A stretch of 64,000 nucleotides of DNA from Terripilifer ovatus (GTDB lineage Bacteria > Pseudomonadota > Alphaproteobacteria > Rhizobiales > Beijerinckiaceae): positions 62,001 to 126,000 of the forward strand of contig JARHVB010000010.1 of assembly GCA_029222685.1 (NCBI GenBank). Reading direction: 5' to 3'. The notes beneath the pieces are model-generated. The model had not been told where the DNA came from, ran no database searches, and was given only the letters and a program-made list of their open reading frames with translations. Both the position numbers and the translations under genes were made by a program. Each line of letters begins with the position of its first letter. Position 1 is the stretch's first letter. This document shows, piece by piece, positions 53,541 to 62,468 of the stretch.

Positions 53541-54555
53541 GACGGCCCCAAACCCGACACAGCGGAGCAAGCCGAAAAACGTCAGGTCGCGCCTGCTTCT
53601 GGCGCAATTGCTTGTCATCCTCGTCGTGCTGCCCTATCTCGCCAATCTCATCGGCCAGCCGGCGCTGACCTCGCTGGCGACGCGCATCATCATCCTCGCC
53701 ATTGCCGCTGCCAGCCTCAACCTCATCATGGGCTATGCGGGCCTCGCGAGTTTCGGCCATGCGGCCTGGTATGGCATCGGCGCCTATGTGGTCGGCATTC
53801 TTTACCGCCATTCGGTGAGCGGCGATCCGCTGTTCGGTCTGCCACTCGGCGCCGACCAACTGCTGATCACCCTGCCGGCCGCCATCATCGTCGCCGGCCT
53901 GTTCGCGGCGGTGTTCGGCGCGCTGGCGCTGCGCACCTCCGGCGTGCAGTTCATCATGATCACGCTCGCTTTCGCGCAGATGATCTTCTTCTTCTTCGTC
54001 GCACTCAAAGCCTATGGCGGCGATGACGGCCTGATCATCCGCCGCCGCAACGCCTTGCCCTTCCTCGACACGCGCGACGGCCTGACGTTCTACTGGATCT
54101 GCCTCACCGTCGCCGTCGTCTGGTACGCCATCCTCTCGCGCATCGTCGGCTCGCGTTTCGGCCGCGTGCTCGAAGGCATCCGCCAGAGCGAGCGGCGCAT
54201 GGCGGCGATGGGCGTGCGCACTTACGGCTACAAGCTCGTCGCCTGCATCATCTCCGGCATGGGCGCAGGCCTCGCCGGCGCCCTGATGGCCAACCACATG
54301 CGCTTTGTCAGCCCGGACATGATGCACTGGACGCAATCGGGCGAGTTCATGTTCATGGTCATCCTCGGCGGCTCGGGCACTCTGCTCGGGCCGGCCTTCG
54401 GCGCTGCCGGGCTGATCGGGCTCGAGAGCCTTCTCGCAGCCTGGACCGAAAACTGGCAGGTTATTCTCGGGCCGCTGCTGGTGCTCGCCATCCTGTTCAC
54501 GCGTGGTGGCCTGTCGGGCCTCGCGCGCATGATCCGAGGAGGCGCGCGTGGCTGA
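53533..54555 (+). CDS. livM: Branched-chain amino acid-type ABC transporter permease LivM (system 2)
   Basis: 340 residues with about ten helices, LNLIMGYAGLASFGHAAWYG early and docking loop FGRVLEGIRQSERRMAAMG, the LivM pattern. It starts within the end of livH and its own end overlaps the GTG of the next ATPase by eight bases. Confidence 0.92.
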   Translation: MAETAPNPTQRSKPKNVRSRLLLAQLLVILVVLPYLANLIGQPALTSLATRIIILAIAAASLNLIMGYAGLASFGHAAWYGIGAYVVGILYRHSVSGDPLFGLPLGADQLLITLPAAIIVAGLFAAVFGALALRTSGVQFIMITLAFAQMIFFFFVALKAYGGDDGLIIRRRNALPFLDTRDGLTFYWICLTVAVVWYAILSRIVGSRFGRVLEGIRQSERRMAAMGVRTYGYKLVACIISGMGAGLAGALMANHMRFVSPDMMHWTQSGEFMFMVILGGSGTLLGPAFGAAGLIGLESLLAAWTENWQVILGPLLVLAILFTRGGLSGLARMIRGGARG

Positions 54556-55300
54556 GGTGCTGCTCCAGGTCGACAATCTGGTGAAGAATTTCGGCGGCGT
54601 CCGCGCCACCGACGATCTCACGCTGGATGTGCGCGCCGGCGAGGTGCATGCCCTGATCGGCCCCAATGGCGCCGGCAAGACCACGTTCATCGGCCAGCTC
54701 ATGGGCGAGATCGTGCCCGATGCCGGCGCCATCCGCTTTGCCGGTTCGCCGCTCGGCGGGCTCGACACGCCGGCGCGTGTCCGGCTCGGCATTGCCCGCA
54801 CGTTCCAGATCACGCAATTGCTCGACGAAGACACCGCGCTGTCGAACGTGGCGCTGACCATCCAGGCGCAGCAGGGCCATTCCTTCCGCTTCTGGAAGAC
54901 GGCGGCCGGAGATGCGAGCCTGTTCGGCCCCGCGCAGACCTATCTTGCGGCCGCGGGCCTCGCCGAGCGCGGCAATGTGCTGGTGCGCGATCTTTCCCAC
55001 GGCGAGCACAAGCAGCTCGAACTCGCCATGGCGCTCGCCAGCGAACCACGGCTGCTGCTGCTCGACGAGCCGATGGCGGGCCTCGGCGCCTCCGAGAGCC
55101 GGCAGATGGTCGACAGCCTGAAGCGCCTTAAGGGCAGGACCGCCATCCTGCTCGTGGAGCACGATATGGATGCCGTCTTTGCGCTCGCCGATCGCATTTC
55201 GGTGCTGGTCTACGGCAAGGTCATCGCCACCGGCACACCGGCGGACATTCAGGCCAATTCCCAGGTGCGTGTGGCCTATCTCGGCGAGGGCGACGCCTGA
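54548..55300 (+). CDS. livG: Branched-chain amino acid-type ABC transporter ATPase LivG (system 2)
   Basis: 250 residues with Walker A GPNGAGKTT, an atypical signature LSHGEHKQLELAMAL and Walker B LLLLDEPMAGLGASES, then VEHDMDAVFALADR. The start is GTG at 54548. The stop overlaps the LivF ATG by one base. Confidence 0.92.
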   Translation: MAEVLLQVDNLVKNFGGVRATDDLTLDVRAGEVHALIGPNGAGKTTFIGQLMGEIVPDAGAIRFAGSPLGGLDTPARVRLGIARTFQITQLLDEDTALSNVALTIQAQQGHSFRFWKTAAGDASLFGPAQTYLAAAGLAERGNVLVRDLSHGEHKQLELAMALASEPRLLLLDEPMAGLGASESRQMVDSLKRLKGRTAILLVEHDMDAVFALADRISVLVYGKVIATGTPADIQANSQVRVAYLGEGDA

Positions 55301-56001
55301 TGCTCGATATAAAAGGCCTCCAGGCGTCTTACGGCGCCAGCCGCGTTCTCTTCGACATTTCGCTGAAGGTCGGCGAGGGCGAATGCGTCTCCCTCATGGG
55401 CCGCAACGGCATGGGCAAGACGACGACAATCCGCACCATCATGGGGCTGTTGAAACCCCAGGGCGGTTCGATTGATTTCGCGGGCAGCGACATCAAGGGC
55501 CTCGCGCCGGAAGCCATCGCGCGGCGCGGCATCGGCCTGGTGCCGGAAGGCCGGCAAATCTTCCCGACATTGACCGTCCGGGAGAATCTGGTGGCGACAA
55601 GCGCCAACCGGCTCGGCACCGCGCGGCCCTGGACCCTCGAGCGCGTCTTCGCGCTGTTCCCGCGGTTGCAGGAACGCCAGCAGCAATGGGCGCGCACCCT
55701 GTCGGGCGGCGAGCAGCAGATGCTGGCGGTCGGCCGCGCCTTGATGACCAATCCGCGGCTTGTCATCCTCGACGAGGCGACGGAAGGTCTCGCGCCGGTG
55801 ATCCGCGCCGAGATCTGGGGCTGTCTCGAAACCCTGAAGAAGGAGGGGCAGTCGATCCTGGTCGTCGACAAGAATGTCTCCGTGCTGCGTCGGCTGGCCG
55901 ACCGGCATGTGGTGATCGAAAAGGGCAGGACGGTGTGGTCGGGCAGCGGCGCCGATCTCGACCGCGAAATCGAAAAGGTTCATGCTTATGTCGGCCTCTG
56001 A
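55300..56001 (+). CDS. livF: Branched-chain amino acid-type ABC transporter ATPase LivF (system 2)
   Basis: 233 residues with Walker A GRNGMGKTT, signature LSGGEQQMLAVGRAL and Walker B LVILDEATEGLAPVIR. The proline of the usual LLDEP is replaced by alanine. It shares a TGATG junction with livG. Its end overlaps the start of the RidA-like/hydrolase fusion by about 14 bases in another frame, tying the enzyme to the importer. Confidence 0.92.
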   Translation: MLDIKGLQASYGASRVLFDISLKVGEGECVSLMGRNGMGKTTTIRTIMGLLKPQGGSIDFAGSDIKGLAPEAIARRGIGLVPEGRQIFPTLTVRENLVATSANRLGTARPWTLERVFALFPRLQERQQQWARTLSGGEQQMLAVGRALMTNPRLVILDEATEGLAPVIRAEIWGCLETLKKEGQSILVVDKNVSVLRRLADRHVVIEKGRTVWSGSGADLDREIEKVHAYVGL

Positions 56002-57133
56002 CAAACGCATCGTCGAAGTCAGCGCGGACTCCTCACTGGCCTCGCCAACGGAAGCCCTGGCACAGGCGCTGGAAGCCGTTCTCGGCAAGCTGGGTGCAGC
56101 GGGCGCTGCGCCGCCACATCTCGTCTCGATGACATGGTCGGGACCGGATCCCGCCGCCATTCATCCGTCCAACCGCGCCATCGACCAGGAGCGGCGCATG
56201 GTCTTCGCCGGTTTCAGGCCGCCGTTGACGATCCGCAGATCCGGCGACGCGCGTATCCATGTCGAAGCGCGCGCCGCGGTGCCGCTGTCGCCGCCGCCTT
56301 CTGATCCGGTCTATCGCAATTACGGTGTCATGGAACTTGGGCGGCAGATGAGCCCGCGCAACCAGGTGCCCGACATGGGCGCGCTGTTTCGCCAATGGAC
56401 GACCGACGGCGCCAGGGCGCGGGCACGCCATCGCGGCCTCGATCTCAGCTATGGGCCGAAGCGCGATCAGACGCTCGATCTCTACCGGCCCGAGGGCGTC
56501 TCGCGTCCGCCGGTCTGGGTCTTCATCCATGGCGGCTACTGGCAGGCCTCGAACAAGGAACAGCATGCGCAGTTCTGCGACGGCATGCTGCAGGCGGGCT
56601 TTGCCGTCGCCAATATCGAATATGGATTGGCGCCGGAGACGCCGCTGGAGGCGATCGTCGGCCAGATCCGCGAAGCCCTGCATTTCCTGGTGCGCGAGGC
56701 TGGCAATCTCGATCTCGATGCCGGCGATATGCATGTGGCGGGTCATTCCGCTGGCGGCTATCTGGCCGCCATGTGCGCCTGCGACGAGGGCATGCCGCCG
56801 GTCCGCAGCGCGCATCTGCTGTCAGGCATCTTCGATCTGGAGTCCCTGGTGCCGATTCCCTTCGGCCCGATCCTTGGGCTGACGAGCGCCGACATCGCGC
56901 GTCGTCTCTCGCCGTGTCATCTCAAGCCGCGGCACAATGCGCGCATCGCGGTTGCCGTTGGCGCCGGGGAAAGCGATGAATTCAAACGCCAGTCCGAAGA
57001 GCAGGCGCGCCTGTGGGGCGCGCCGAAGTCGCTCGTCGTCGACGGTGTGCATCACTTCAATCTGATCGACGGATTGAATGGGGGTGTCCTACTGCAGCAG
57101 CAGCTCGCTCTGTCATCCCCGACGCCCGCGTAG
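55988..57133 (+). CDS. Fused RidA-like domain plus alpha/beta hydrolase (kynurenine-formamidase-like)
   Basis: 381 residues in two parts. Residues about 5-100 resemble the latter part of a RidA/YjgF fold: EALAQALEAVLGKLGAAGAA, HLVSMTWSGPDP and ARIHVEARAAVPL. Residues about 150-370 are an alpha/beta hydrolase with oxyanion HGGYW (181-185), nucleophile S254 in GHSAGG, an acidic residue at 328-330 and H355 or H356 in VHHFNLIDGL. This is the pattern of bacterial kynurenine formamidase relatives. The fusion suggests coupled deamination and amide or ester hydrolysis. The C-terminal residues are encoded within an interspersed repeat. ATG at 55988 is chosen. Confidence 0.75.
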   Translation: MSASDKRIVEVSADSSLASPTEALAQALEAVLGKLGAAGAAPPHLVSMTWSGPDPAAIHPSNRAIDQERRMVFAGFRPPLTIRRSGDARIHVEARAAVPLSPPPSDPVYRNYGVMELGRQMSPRNQVPDMGALFRQWTTDGARARARHRGLDLSYGPKRDQTLDLYRPEGVSRPPVWVFIHGGYWQASNKEQHAQFCDGMLQAGFAVANIEYGLAPETPLEAIVGQIREALHFLVREAGNLDLDAGDMHVAGHSAGGYLAAMCACDEGMPPVRSAHLLSGIFDLESLVPIPFGPILGLTSADIARRLSPCHLKPRHNARIAVAVGAGESDEFKRQSEEQARLWGAPKSLVVDGVHHFNLIDGLNGGVLLQQQLALSSPTPA

Positions 57134-57225
57134 CGGGCGAGCCGGGATCCAGGAGTCAAGGGCCACCACATCGAGCCACGTTGCTCCTGGATTCCCGCTC
57201 TGCGCTTCGCTTGGCGGGAATGACA
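57111..57225. repeat. Interspersed palindromic repeat overlapping a gene end
   Basis: The element begins TGTCATCCCCGACGCCCGCG and ends TTGGCGGGAATGACA, so its ends are near-inverted copies (TGTCAT and ATGACA). Inside, GGGATCCAGGAG and CTCCTGGATTCCC form a second pair. Sequences with this layout recur in Rhizobiales genomes. It covers the last eight codons and stop of the fused hydrolase gene and the following space, where it can also fold as a terminator. Confidence 0.65.
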
Positions 57226-57356
57226 CCAGGGCTGTACAGAAACGACAAAATAAAGAGCCTTCGATATTGATATTATCCTTGGCGCGCGCTGATCTGGGAT
57301 AGCGCGCGCCAAGGTATTTGCCGGCAAAGAGCTCGATCGGACGGAATCCGTACGAT

Positions 57357-58166
57357 CTACGCCGAAGAAACAAGCCGGAGGCCAGGCGCACCGGTCACAG
57401 GGGCATGCGCCGAAACTCCTTGCGGCAAATTGGGGAACAGATCGGTCGGCAGTGTCTTGACGTGCTGGATGATCTCCGACGTCATCATCGCATCCGCATA
57501 TTTGGCGTGCATGTCGCAGAGGTTGATCGCATGGCTCGCCTGCGAGCGGTCGAAGCAGCCGTCCTCTGCCACGGCCACGCGGAAGTTCTGGCTGAAGGCG
57601 TCGATGACGGTGGCGCGCACGCAGCCCGAGGTTGTCGTGCCGGTCACGATGACGCTGTCGGCGCCGAGCAGGGTCAGATAGCTCGATAGATTGGTGCCGA
57701 AGAAGCCGGACGGCTTCTGCTTCAGCACGACGAGGTCCTGCGGCTCCGGCGCAATCTCGCTGACGATTTCGTTGCCGTCGAGATTCTGGGTCGGCCGAGG
57801 GATGGATTCACCCATGCGGTTGTTCTTCCAGGTCCAGCTTCCCATGTCCCAGCCGTCCGGACGCGTGACGCCGGTCGTGTAGATCACCGGCAGTTTCTGC
57901 GCGCGGAAAGCCGCCGCCAGTTTCTTGATCTGAGCAATCGCATCCCAGCTCTCGGACCCGCAGGAATTGCTCCACCGCTTGATCGACTCGAGGATCGGCT
58001 CGTCCGGCTTGTCGCCGGCGAACGCCCAGCTCACGTCGATGACGAGCAACGCCGGCCGCTTGCCGAAGCCGCCCTTGGCGCCGAAGCCCGACGCCTTGAA
58101 GACTGCCTTGTCGCGTTCCGTCAGGAAGCGGTCCCAGATGCGTTCGCCTGATTTGCCATCATTCAT
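57357..58166 (-). CDS. Isochorismatase-like cysteine hydrolase, copy 1 (N-carbamoylsarcosine-amidase type)
   Basis: 269 residues of the cysteine hydrolase fold. The triad is visible: D44 in LVIDVSWAFAGDKP, K151 in KQKPSGFFGT and C182 in TTTSGCVRATVIDAF. This spacing matches N-carbamoylsarcosine amidohydrolases and maleamate amidases, which free ammonia from amides or carbamoyl groups. It is closely similar in sequence to copy 2 at 58402-59169. The ATG at 58166 has CAGGAGAACGTC upstream. It is the last gene of the importer operon beginning at 61985. Confidence 0.85.
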   Translation of the reverse strand: MNDGKSGERIWDRFLTERDKAVFKASGFGAKGGFGKRPALLVIDVSWAFAGDKPDEPILESIKRWSNSCGSESWDAIAQIKKLAAAFRAQKLPVIYTTGVTRPDGWDMGSWTWKNNRMGESIPRPTQNLDGNEIVSEIAPEPQDLVVLKQKPSGFFGTNLSSYLTLLGADSVIVTGTTTSGCVRATVIDAFSQNFRVAVAEDGCFDRSQASHAINLCDMHAKYADAMMTSEIIQHVKTLPTDLFPNLPQGVSAHAPVTGAPGLRLVSSA

Positions 58167-58206
58167 GACGTTCTCCTGTGGGTGTGGAAACACGAAGCTA
58201 ACAAGA

Positions 58207-58377
58207 GCCCTCATCCTGAGGAGCGCCTGAAAGGCGCGTCTCGAAGGACGGGGGCGTCGGGCCGAATCTCCGCGTCATGCCTCACCTGTTTAGGGCATGA
58301 CGCAGTGGATAGCGTCTCGCGTATCGCCCCCGTCCTTCGAGACGCAACGCTTGCGCGTTGCTCCTCAGGATGAGGGC
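58207..58377. repeat. Large nested palindrome between the two cysteine hydrolase genes
   Basis: The outer arms GCCCTCATCCTGAGGAGCGC (from 58207) and CTCCTCAGGATGAGGGC (to 58377), together with GTCTCGAAGGACGGGGGCG and CGCCCCCGTCCTTCGAGAC, are almost perfect inverted copies. An inner ten-base palindrome, GCGTCATGCC (58272-58281) and GGCATGACGC (58294-58303), sits at the centre. The outer arms resemble an abundant Rhizobiales intergenic element. It separates the two paralogues in the transcript and could partly terminate it. Confidence 0.75.
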
Positions 58378-58401
58378 CTCTGGTTGGCTGCCGCTCGTGC
58401 G

Positions 58402-59169
58402 TCAGAAATTCGCCGCCTTCGCCATTTGCGGCGCGTCGCCCTTCGGCAGTTCGAACAGGCCTTCGGGCAGCGTGTCGAGGAAGGACAGAACTTCCGCCGT
58501 CTTCAACACATCGGCGTATTTGGCGTTCATGTCGCACAGGTTGATGGCGTGGCTCGCCTGCGAGCGGTCGAAGCAGCCTTCTTCGGCGATGGCGACACGA
58601 TAGTTCATGCTGAAAGCGTCGAGCACCGTGGCGCGGACGCAGCCCGATGTCGTCGTGCCGGTGACGATCACGCTGTCGGCGCCGAGGAGGGTGAGATAGC
58701 TCGCCAGATTGGTGCCGAAGAAGCCCGACGGCTTCTGCTTGCGGATGACGATGTCCTGCGGCGCCGGGGCGATTTCGTCGACGATCTGGTTGCCGTCGAT
58801 ATTGCTCACCGGTACTTTGGGCGCCTCGCCGTTGCGGCTGTTCTTCCAGCTCCACGAGCCGTTGTCCCAATTGTCGGCACGGCGGATGCCGGTCGTGTAG
58901 ATCACCGGGATGCCCTTGTCGTGCGCCTTGTCGCACAGCGATTTGATGGCGGCGACGGCCGGCCAGCTCTCTTCGCCGCAGGAATTGCGCCAGCGCTTGA
59001 TCGATTCGAGGATCGGTTCCGGCTTGTCGCCGCAGAACGCGTAGTTGACGTCGATGACGAGCAGGGCCGGGCGCTTGCCGAAGCCGCCGCGGGCGCCATA
59101 GCCGGACGCTGCGAACACGGCCTTGTCGCGTTCGGTGAGGAACTGGTTCCAGATCGGTTCTTCAGACAT
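58402..59169 (-). CDS. Isochorismatase-like cysteine hydrolase, copy 2 (N-carbamoylsarcosine-amidase type)
   Basis: 255 residues with triad D40 (LVIDVNYAFCGDKP), K146 (KQKPSGFFGT) and C177 (TTTSGCVRATVLDAF). K146 and C177 match the residues of N-carbamoylsarcosine amidase almost in number. Long stretches such as FFGTNL-SYLTLLGADSVIVT (one residue differs) are shared with copy 1, showing tandem duplication. The ATG at 59169 is behind AAGGAGACCCAC. It lies 79 bases after the importer receptor gene. Confidence 0.87.
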   Translation of the reverse strand: MSEEPIWNQFLTERDKAVFAASGYGARGGFGKRPALLVIDVNYAFCGDKPEPILESIKRWRNSCGEESWPAVAAIKSLCDKAHDKGIPVIYTTGIRRADNWDNGSWSWKNSRNGEAPKVPVSNIDGNQIVDEIAPAPQDIVIRKQKPSGFFGTNLASYLTLLGADSVIVTGTTTSGCVRATVLDAFSMNYRVAIAEEGCFDRSQASHAINLCDMNAKYADVLKTAEVLSFLDTLPEGLFELPKGDAPQMAKAANF

Positions 59170-59248
59170 GTGGGTCTCCTTGGTACTGCGGTTTAAGTCT
59201 GGTTTGCGTTTTATTCAGTGTCGCCTTCACCGAACGGCTTGGCCAGTG

Positions 59249-60247
59249 CTATTTTGCAGCAAGCGTCGCCTTGACGAACTGCATGTCGATGATGTCGTCG
59301 TAGGGCACCGGCTGCTTCAGGATGGTGGCGCCGAGAACGACGGCCTCGGCGGTATCCCAGGCCTTCGTCGAGATCGTTCCATCCTTGCTCCACATCTCAT
59401 CAGCGAACGAACGGTCGATCGTCGCCTTCAGATCCTCGAGCGACATGGTGGGGAATTCCTTCTTCGCGACGGCCAGCGCTTCTTCGTGATGGGTGTCGGT
59501 AAACTTCAGGCCCTTGACGACGCCGCGCACGAAGCGCGCCACCACATCGGGCTCGCTCTTGATCGACGCCTGCCGGACGTTCAGGGTCGAATAGGCATAG
59601 GGGCCGAGATCCTTGGGAATGTTGATGATCGGATCGCTCCAGATGCCTTCCACGATGCCGCGCGTCAGCGCGGGCTCGGTCGTGACGCCGATCTCGGCGG
59701 CTCCTGCCTTCACCGCGGCCAGAACGGCGCCGTTCGCCATTTCCTTCATGGTCACATCGGTCTTGGGATCCATCTTCCACTGGCGCAGCAGGTAGTGGGT
59801 GATCGAGTTCGGCGTGCCGCCGAAGAAGCTCACCGCGATCGACTTGCCCTTGAAGAAGGAAGCCATGGATTCGCCGGCCTTCGGCGCAAGGCCCTTCTTG
59901 GCGACATAGTAGACGTTGCCGCGGTCGACGACATTGACGACGGCGCGCAATTCGCCGCCCTTGACCTTGGCGAAAGCATTGTGTTCGGGGCCGCCGATGA
60001 ATGCGAAGGCCTGTCCGGACAACACCGCATTGGTATGGCCGGCGCCGCTGTCGACCGTCAGGATTTTGACGTCGAGGTTCTCTTCGGCGAAGAAGCCCTT
60101 CTGGATGGCGACATAGAGCGGCAGATAGCCTGTGCCGTGGGTCGGCTCGGCGACGATCAGGCTTTTCTTTTCCTGCGCGCTCGCGATGCCGGCGAAGCCC
60201 GCCAGCATGGCCGTCGCAAGCGCAATCATTCTTATCTTCGAAGACAT
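59249..60247 (-). CDS. NitT/TauT-type ABC transporter substrate-binding protein
   Basis: 332 residues with a signal peptide (ALATAMLAGFAGIASAQ). It has LIVAEPTHGTGYLPLYVAIQ, KGFFAEENLDVKILTVDSGA and TEPALTRGIVEGIWSDP, as in NMT1/TauA-like receptors. It is the third gene of the minus-strand run ATPase, permease, receptor, two hydrolases. Its likely ligand is the substrate of the hydrolases, an amide, ureide or carbamoyl compound, which is inference from context. Confidence 0.88.
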   Translation of the reverse strand: MSSKIRMIALATAMLAGFAGIASAQEKKSLIVAEPTHGTGYLPLYVAIQKGFFAEENLDVKILTVDSGAGHTNAVLSGQAFAFIGGPEHNAFAKVKGGELRAVVNVVDRGNVYYVAKKGLAPKAGESMASFFKGKSIAVSFFGGTPNSITHYLLRQWKMDPKTDVTMKEMANGAVLAAVKAGAAEIGVTTEPALTRGIVEGIWSDPIINIPKDLGPYAYSTLNVRQASIKSEPDVVARFVRGVVKGLKFTDTHHEEALAVAKKEFPTMSLEDLKATIDRSFADEMWSKDGTISTKAWDTAEAVVLGATILKQPVPYDDIIDMQFVKATLAAK

Positions 60248-60291
60248 GTCATTCTCCTTTTGCGGGCACGCCGAGGCACCCCTGAAACCGA

Positions 60292-61173
60292 TTAATGGAC
60301 GACGCCCTTGCGCAGGAATTTCTCAAGCCATGTCACGCCGATGTACATGACGATCGACAAAGCGGAGAGGACGATGACGGCGACCCAGACCAGCGCGATC
60401 TCGTAGGTCGATCCGGCGTAGAGAATCGTACGGCCGAGACCGTGTTGCGACGAGACGAATTCGCCGACGATCGAGCCGGTCAGCGCCAGGCCGATGTTGA
60501 CCCGCAGGATCGAGATGATCCAGGGCACGCAGGAGGGAGCGACGAGTTTCGTGAACACCTGCCAGCGGCTCGCGCCAAGGGAATAGAACAGTTTCTCCTG
60601 GTCCTTGTCGACGGCCTGCACGCCCGAATAGGCGGTCAGGGTGGAGACGATCAGGGTCAGCGCCGTGGCGATGGCGACCTTGGAGGAGAGCCCCATGCCG
60701 AAGACGAGAATGATCAGCGGCGCGAGCGCGAGCTTGGGGATGGATTCAAGGCAGATGATATAGGGCTGCATGATCAGCGCGTAATTGCGCGACCACCAGA
60801 ACGACATGCCGAGCAGGGCGCCGACGCTCGTGCCGAGCACAAAGCCGAGGATCGTCGAGCGGAACGTATAGGCGATATCGGTGAAGGCGTCGCCCTGCGA
60901 GAAGAACGTGATCATGGTCGACCAGATCGCGCTCGGCTTCGACCAGAAGAAGGCGTCGATAAACCCGGTATTGGCGGCGATTTCCCACAGGGCCACGAAC
61001 ACGACGAGCACGCCCGCCTGCGTCGCCACGATGGCCCACATCGGCCACAGCTTCTGCACCGGCAGCCGCCGCGCAATGCGCTTCGGCGGCGTTGACTTGT
61101 TTCCTGCAGTGCTTCCCATCGGCAGGGAGTTGGCGGGCAGGGTGGAAGTGGGGCTGTTCATAGTGGCGCTCAT
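60292..61173 (-). CDS. ABC transporter permease (NitT/TauT family)
   Basis: 293 residues with an extended cytoplasmic N-terminus of about 45 residues rich in S, T, P and K, then six helices. The docking loop is LFYSLGASRWQVFTKLVAPS near residues 195-215. GEFVSSQHGLGRTILYAGST is typical of this family. It lies 14 bases after the ATPase gene and 44 before the receptor gene. Confidence 0.9.
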   Translation of the reverse strand: MSATMNSPTSTLPANSLPMGSTAGNKSTPPKRIARRLPVQKLWPMWAIVATQAGVLVVFVALWEIAANTGFIDAFFWSKPSAIWSTMITFFSQGDAFTDIAYTFRSTILGFVLGTSVGALLGMSFWWSRNYALIMQPYIICLESIPKLALAPLIILVFGMGLSSKVAIATALTLIVSTLTAYSGVQAVDKDQEKLFYSLGASRWQVFTKLVAPSCVPWIISILRVNIGLALTGSIVGEFVSSQHGLGRTILYAGSTYEIALVWVAVIVLSALSIVMYIGVTWLEKFLRKGVVH

Positions 61174-61187
61174 CTGTGAGAGATGGA

Positions 61188-61985
61188 TCAGGCGGCGATC
61201 GGCGCGGGAGGCGTTTCCGGCACGGCGGCGCCATGCAGCAGATCGAGACAGTATTTTTTCATGGCGACGAAGCGCGGCGTGCTGACGATGGAGCGATCGC
61301 GCGGGCGCGGCAGGTCGACCGGCATCTTGTCGATCACGCGGCCCGGCCGGCTCGCCATTACATAGACGTCATCGGACAGAAAGATCGCCTCTTCGACATC
61401 GTGCGTAACGAAGATCACGGTACGGCCGAAATCGTTGAACAGAGTCAGCAGCCATTCCTGCATCCGCGCCTTCGTCTGCGCATCGAGCGCGCCGAACGGT
61501 TCGTCGAGCAGAACGATGTCCATATCGACGAGCAGGGTGCGCAACAGCGCGGCGCGCTGGCGCATGCCGCCTGACAGTTTTGAAGGGAACGAATGTTCGA
61601 AACCGGCAAGGCCGTAGCGCTGCAGCATCGGCATGGCGCGGTCCCGCGCTTCGGCCGTCGGCGTGCCACGGATTTCCATGCCGAGGATGACATTGTCGAG
61701 CACGGTCCGCCACGGCAGCAGCAGATCCTTTTGCAGCATGTAGCCGACCTGGCCGATCAGGCCGGTCGCATCCTGGCCGTCGATCAGTATGCGCCCTTCG
61801 GTCGGAGCCTGGAGGCCTGCAACGATGTTGAAGATCGTGCTTTTGCCGCAGCCGGACGGGCCGATCAGCGAGATGAAACGCCCGGCGGGAACTTCGAGAT
61901 TGACCGGCGCCAGTGCGACGAATTCCTGGCCGTTGGTGTCGAACACCATCGAGACATTCTCAATTGAGAGTTTGGGAACGGTCAA
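61188..61985 (-). CDS. ABC transporter ATP-binding protein (NitT/TauT family)
   Basis: 265 residues with Walker A GPSGCGKST, Q-loop YMLQKDLLLPWRTV, signature LSGGMRQRAALLRTL, Walker B IVLLDEPFGALDAQTK and H-loop FVTHDVEEAIFLSDD. It heads the minus-strand operon, a different order from the importers at 17297 and 22918. A palindromic candidate operator lies about 150 bases upstream. Confidence 0.92.
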   Translation of the reverse strand: MTVPKLSIENVSMVFDTNGQEFVALAPVNLEVPAGRFISLIGPSGCGKSTIFNIVAGLQAPTEGRILIDGQDATGLIGQVGYMLQKDLLLPWRTVLDNVILGMEIRGTPTAEARDRAMPMLQRYGLAGFEHSFPSKLSGGMRQRAALLRTLLVDMDIVLLDEPFGALDAQTKARMQEWLLTLFNDFGRTVIFVTHDVEEAIFLSDDVYVMASRPGRVIDKMPVDLPRPRDRSIVSTPRFVAMKKYCLDLLHGAAVPETPPAPIAA

Positions 61986-62468
61986 ATTGCTCTCCGCTGT
62001 TCATGGCATGCCCGGGGAACAGGGAGCATGTGCCGTGCCAGACCATCGGCGCATGGAGAAACAAAGGCTTAGCTCTGGATTCCGGAGAGTCGCGCGCGCA
62101 AGTTGGCCAATGAAATACACTGCAAGTTTGAATTTTGTGCAGTTGCACAATAATTGCTTAGGACTCGAAGGGAATCCGCTCTAAAATATTGATATAAATC
62201 GTTTAAATAAGGTCGTCAGGCGACGTAAAATAATGCATCGCACCATTTTGCATACAATCCTGTCAGTTAGGTGCTTTTCAGTCGCCACAGGCATCTTCTC
62301 GAATTTGCAGGGTGGCGGCCGGCGGGTGCCATTACGCACATTACGAAAAGGGTATGGCGGATAGGCGAAGCGGACGCGTGTCGCACCAATCGAGGCACTG
62401 CGATTTGCATTCATGTCCACCGCAACGGCGGCGCACGCGCGGTTGCGGCAAACTCGGGGGGAACGATC
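61986..62468. other. Divergent intergenic region upstream of the importer operon
   Basis: About 480 bases between the minus-strand importer operon and the plus-strand secreted protein. Frames across it on both strands lack ribosome sites. The part 62120-62240 is AT-rich and includes a 7-base inverted repeat (separate entry). No RNA element was recognised. Confidence 0.45.
62135..62150. promoter_or_regulatory. Candidate operator for the importer and hydrolase operon
   Basis: TTGTGCA-GT-TGCACAA is a perfect seven-base inverted repeat with a two-base spacer, in AT-rich DNA about 150 bases upstream of the ATPase gene. Compact sites of this kind are bound by GntR-type or similar dimeric regulators. 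No regulator gene is adjacent. Confidence 0.45.
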
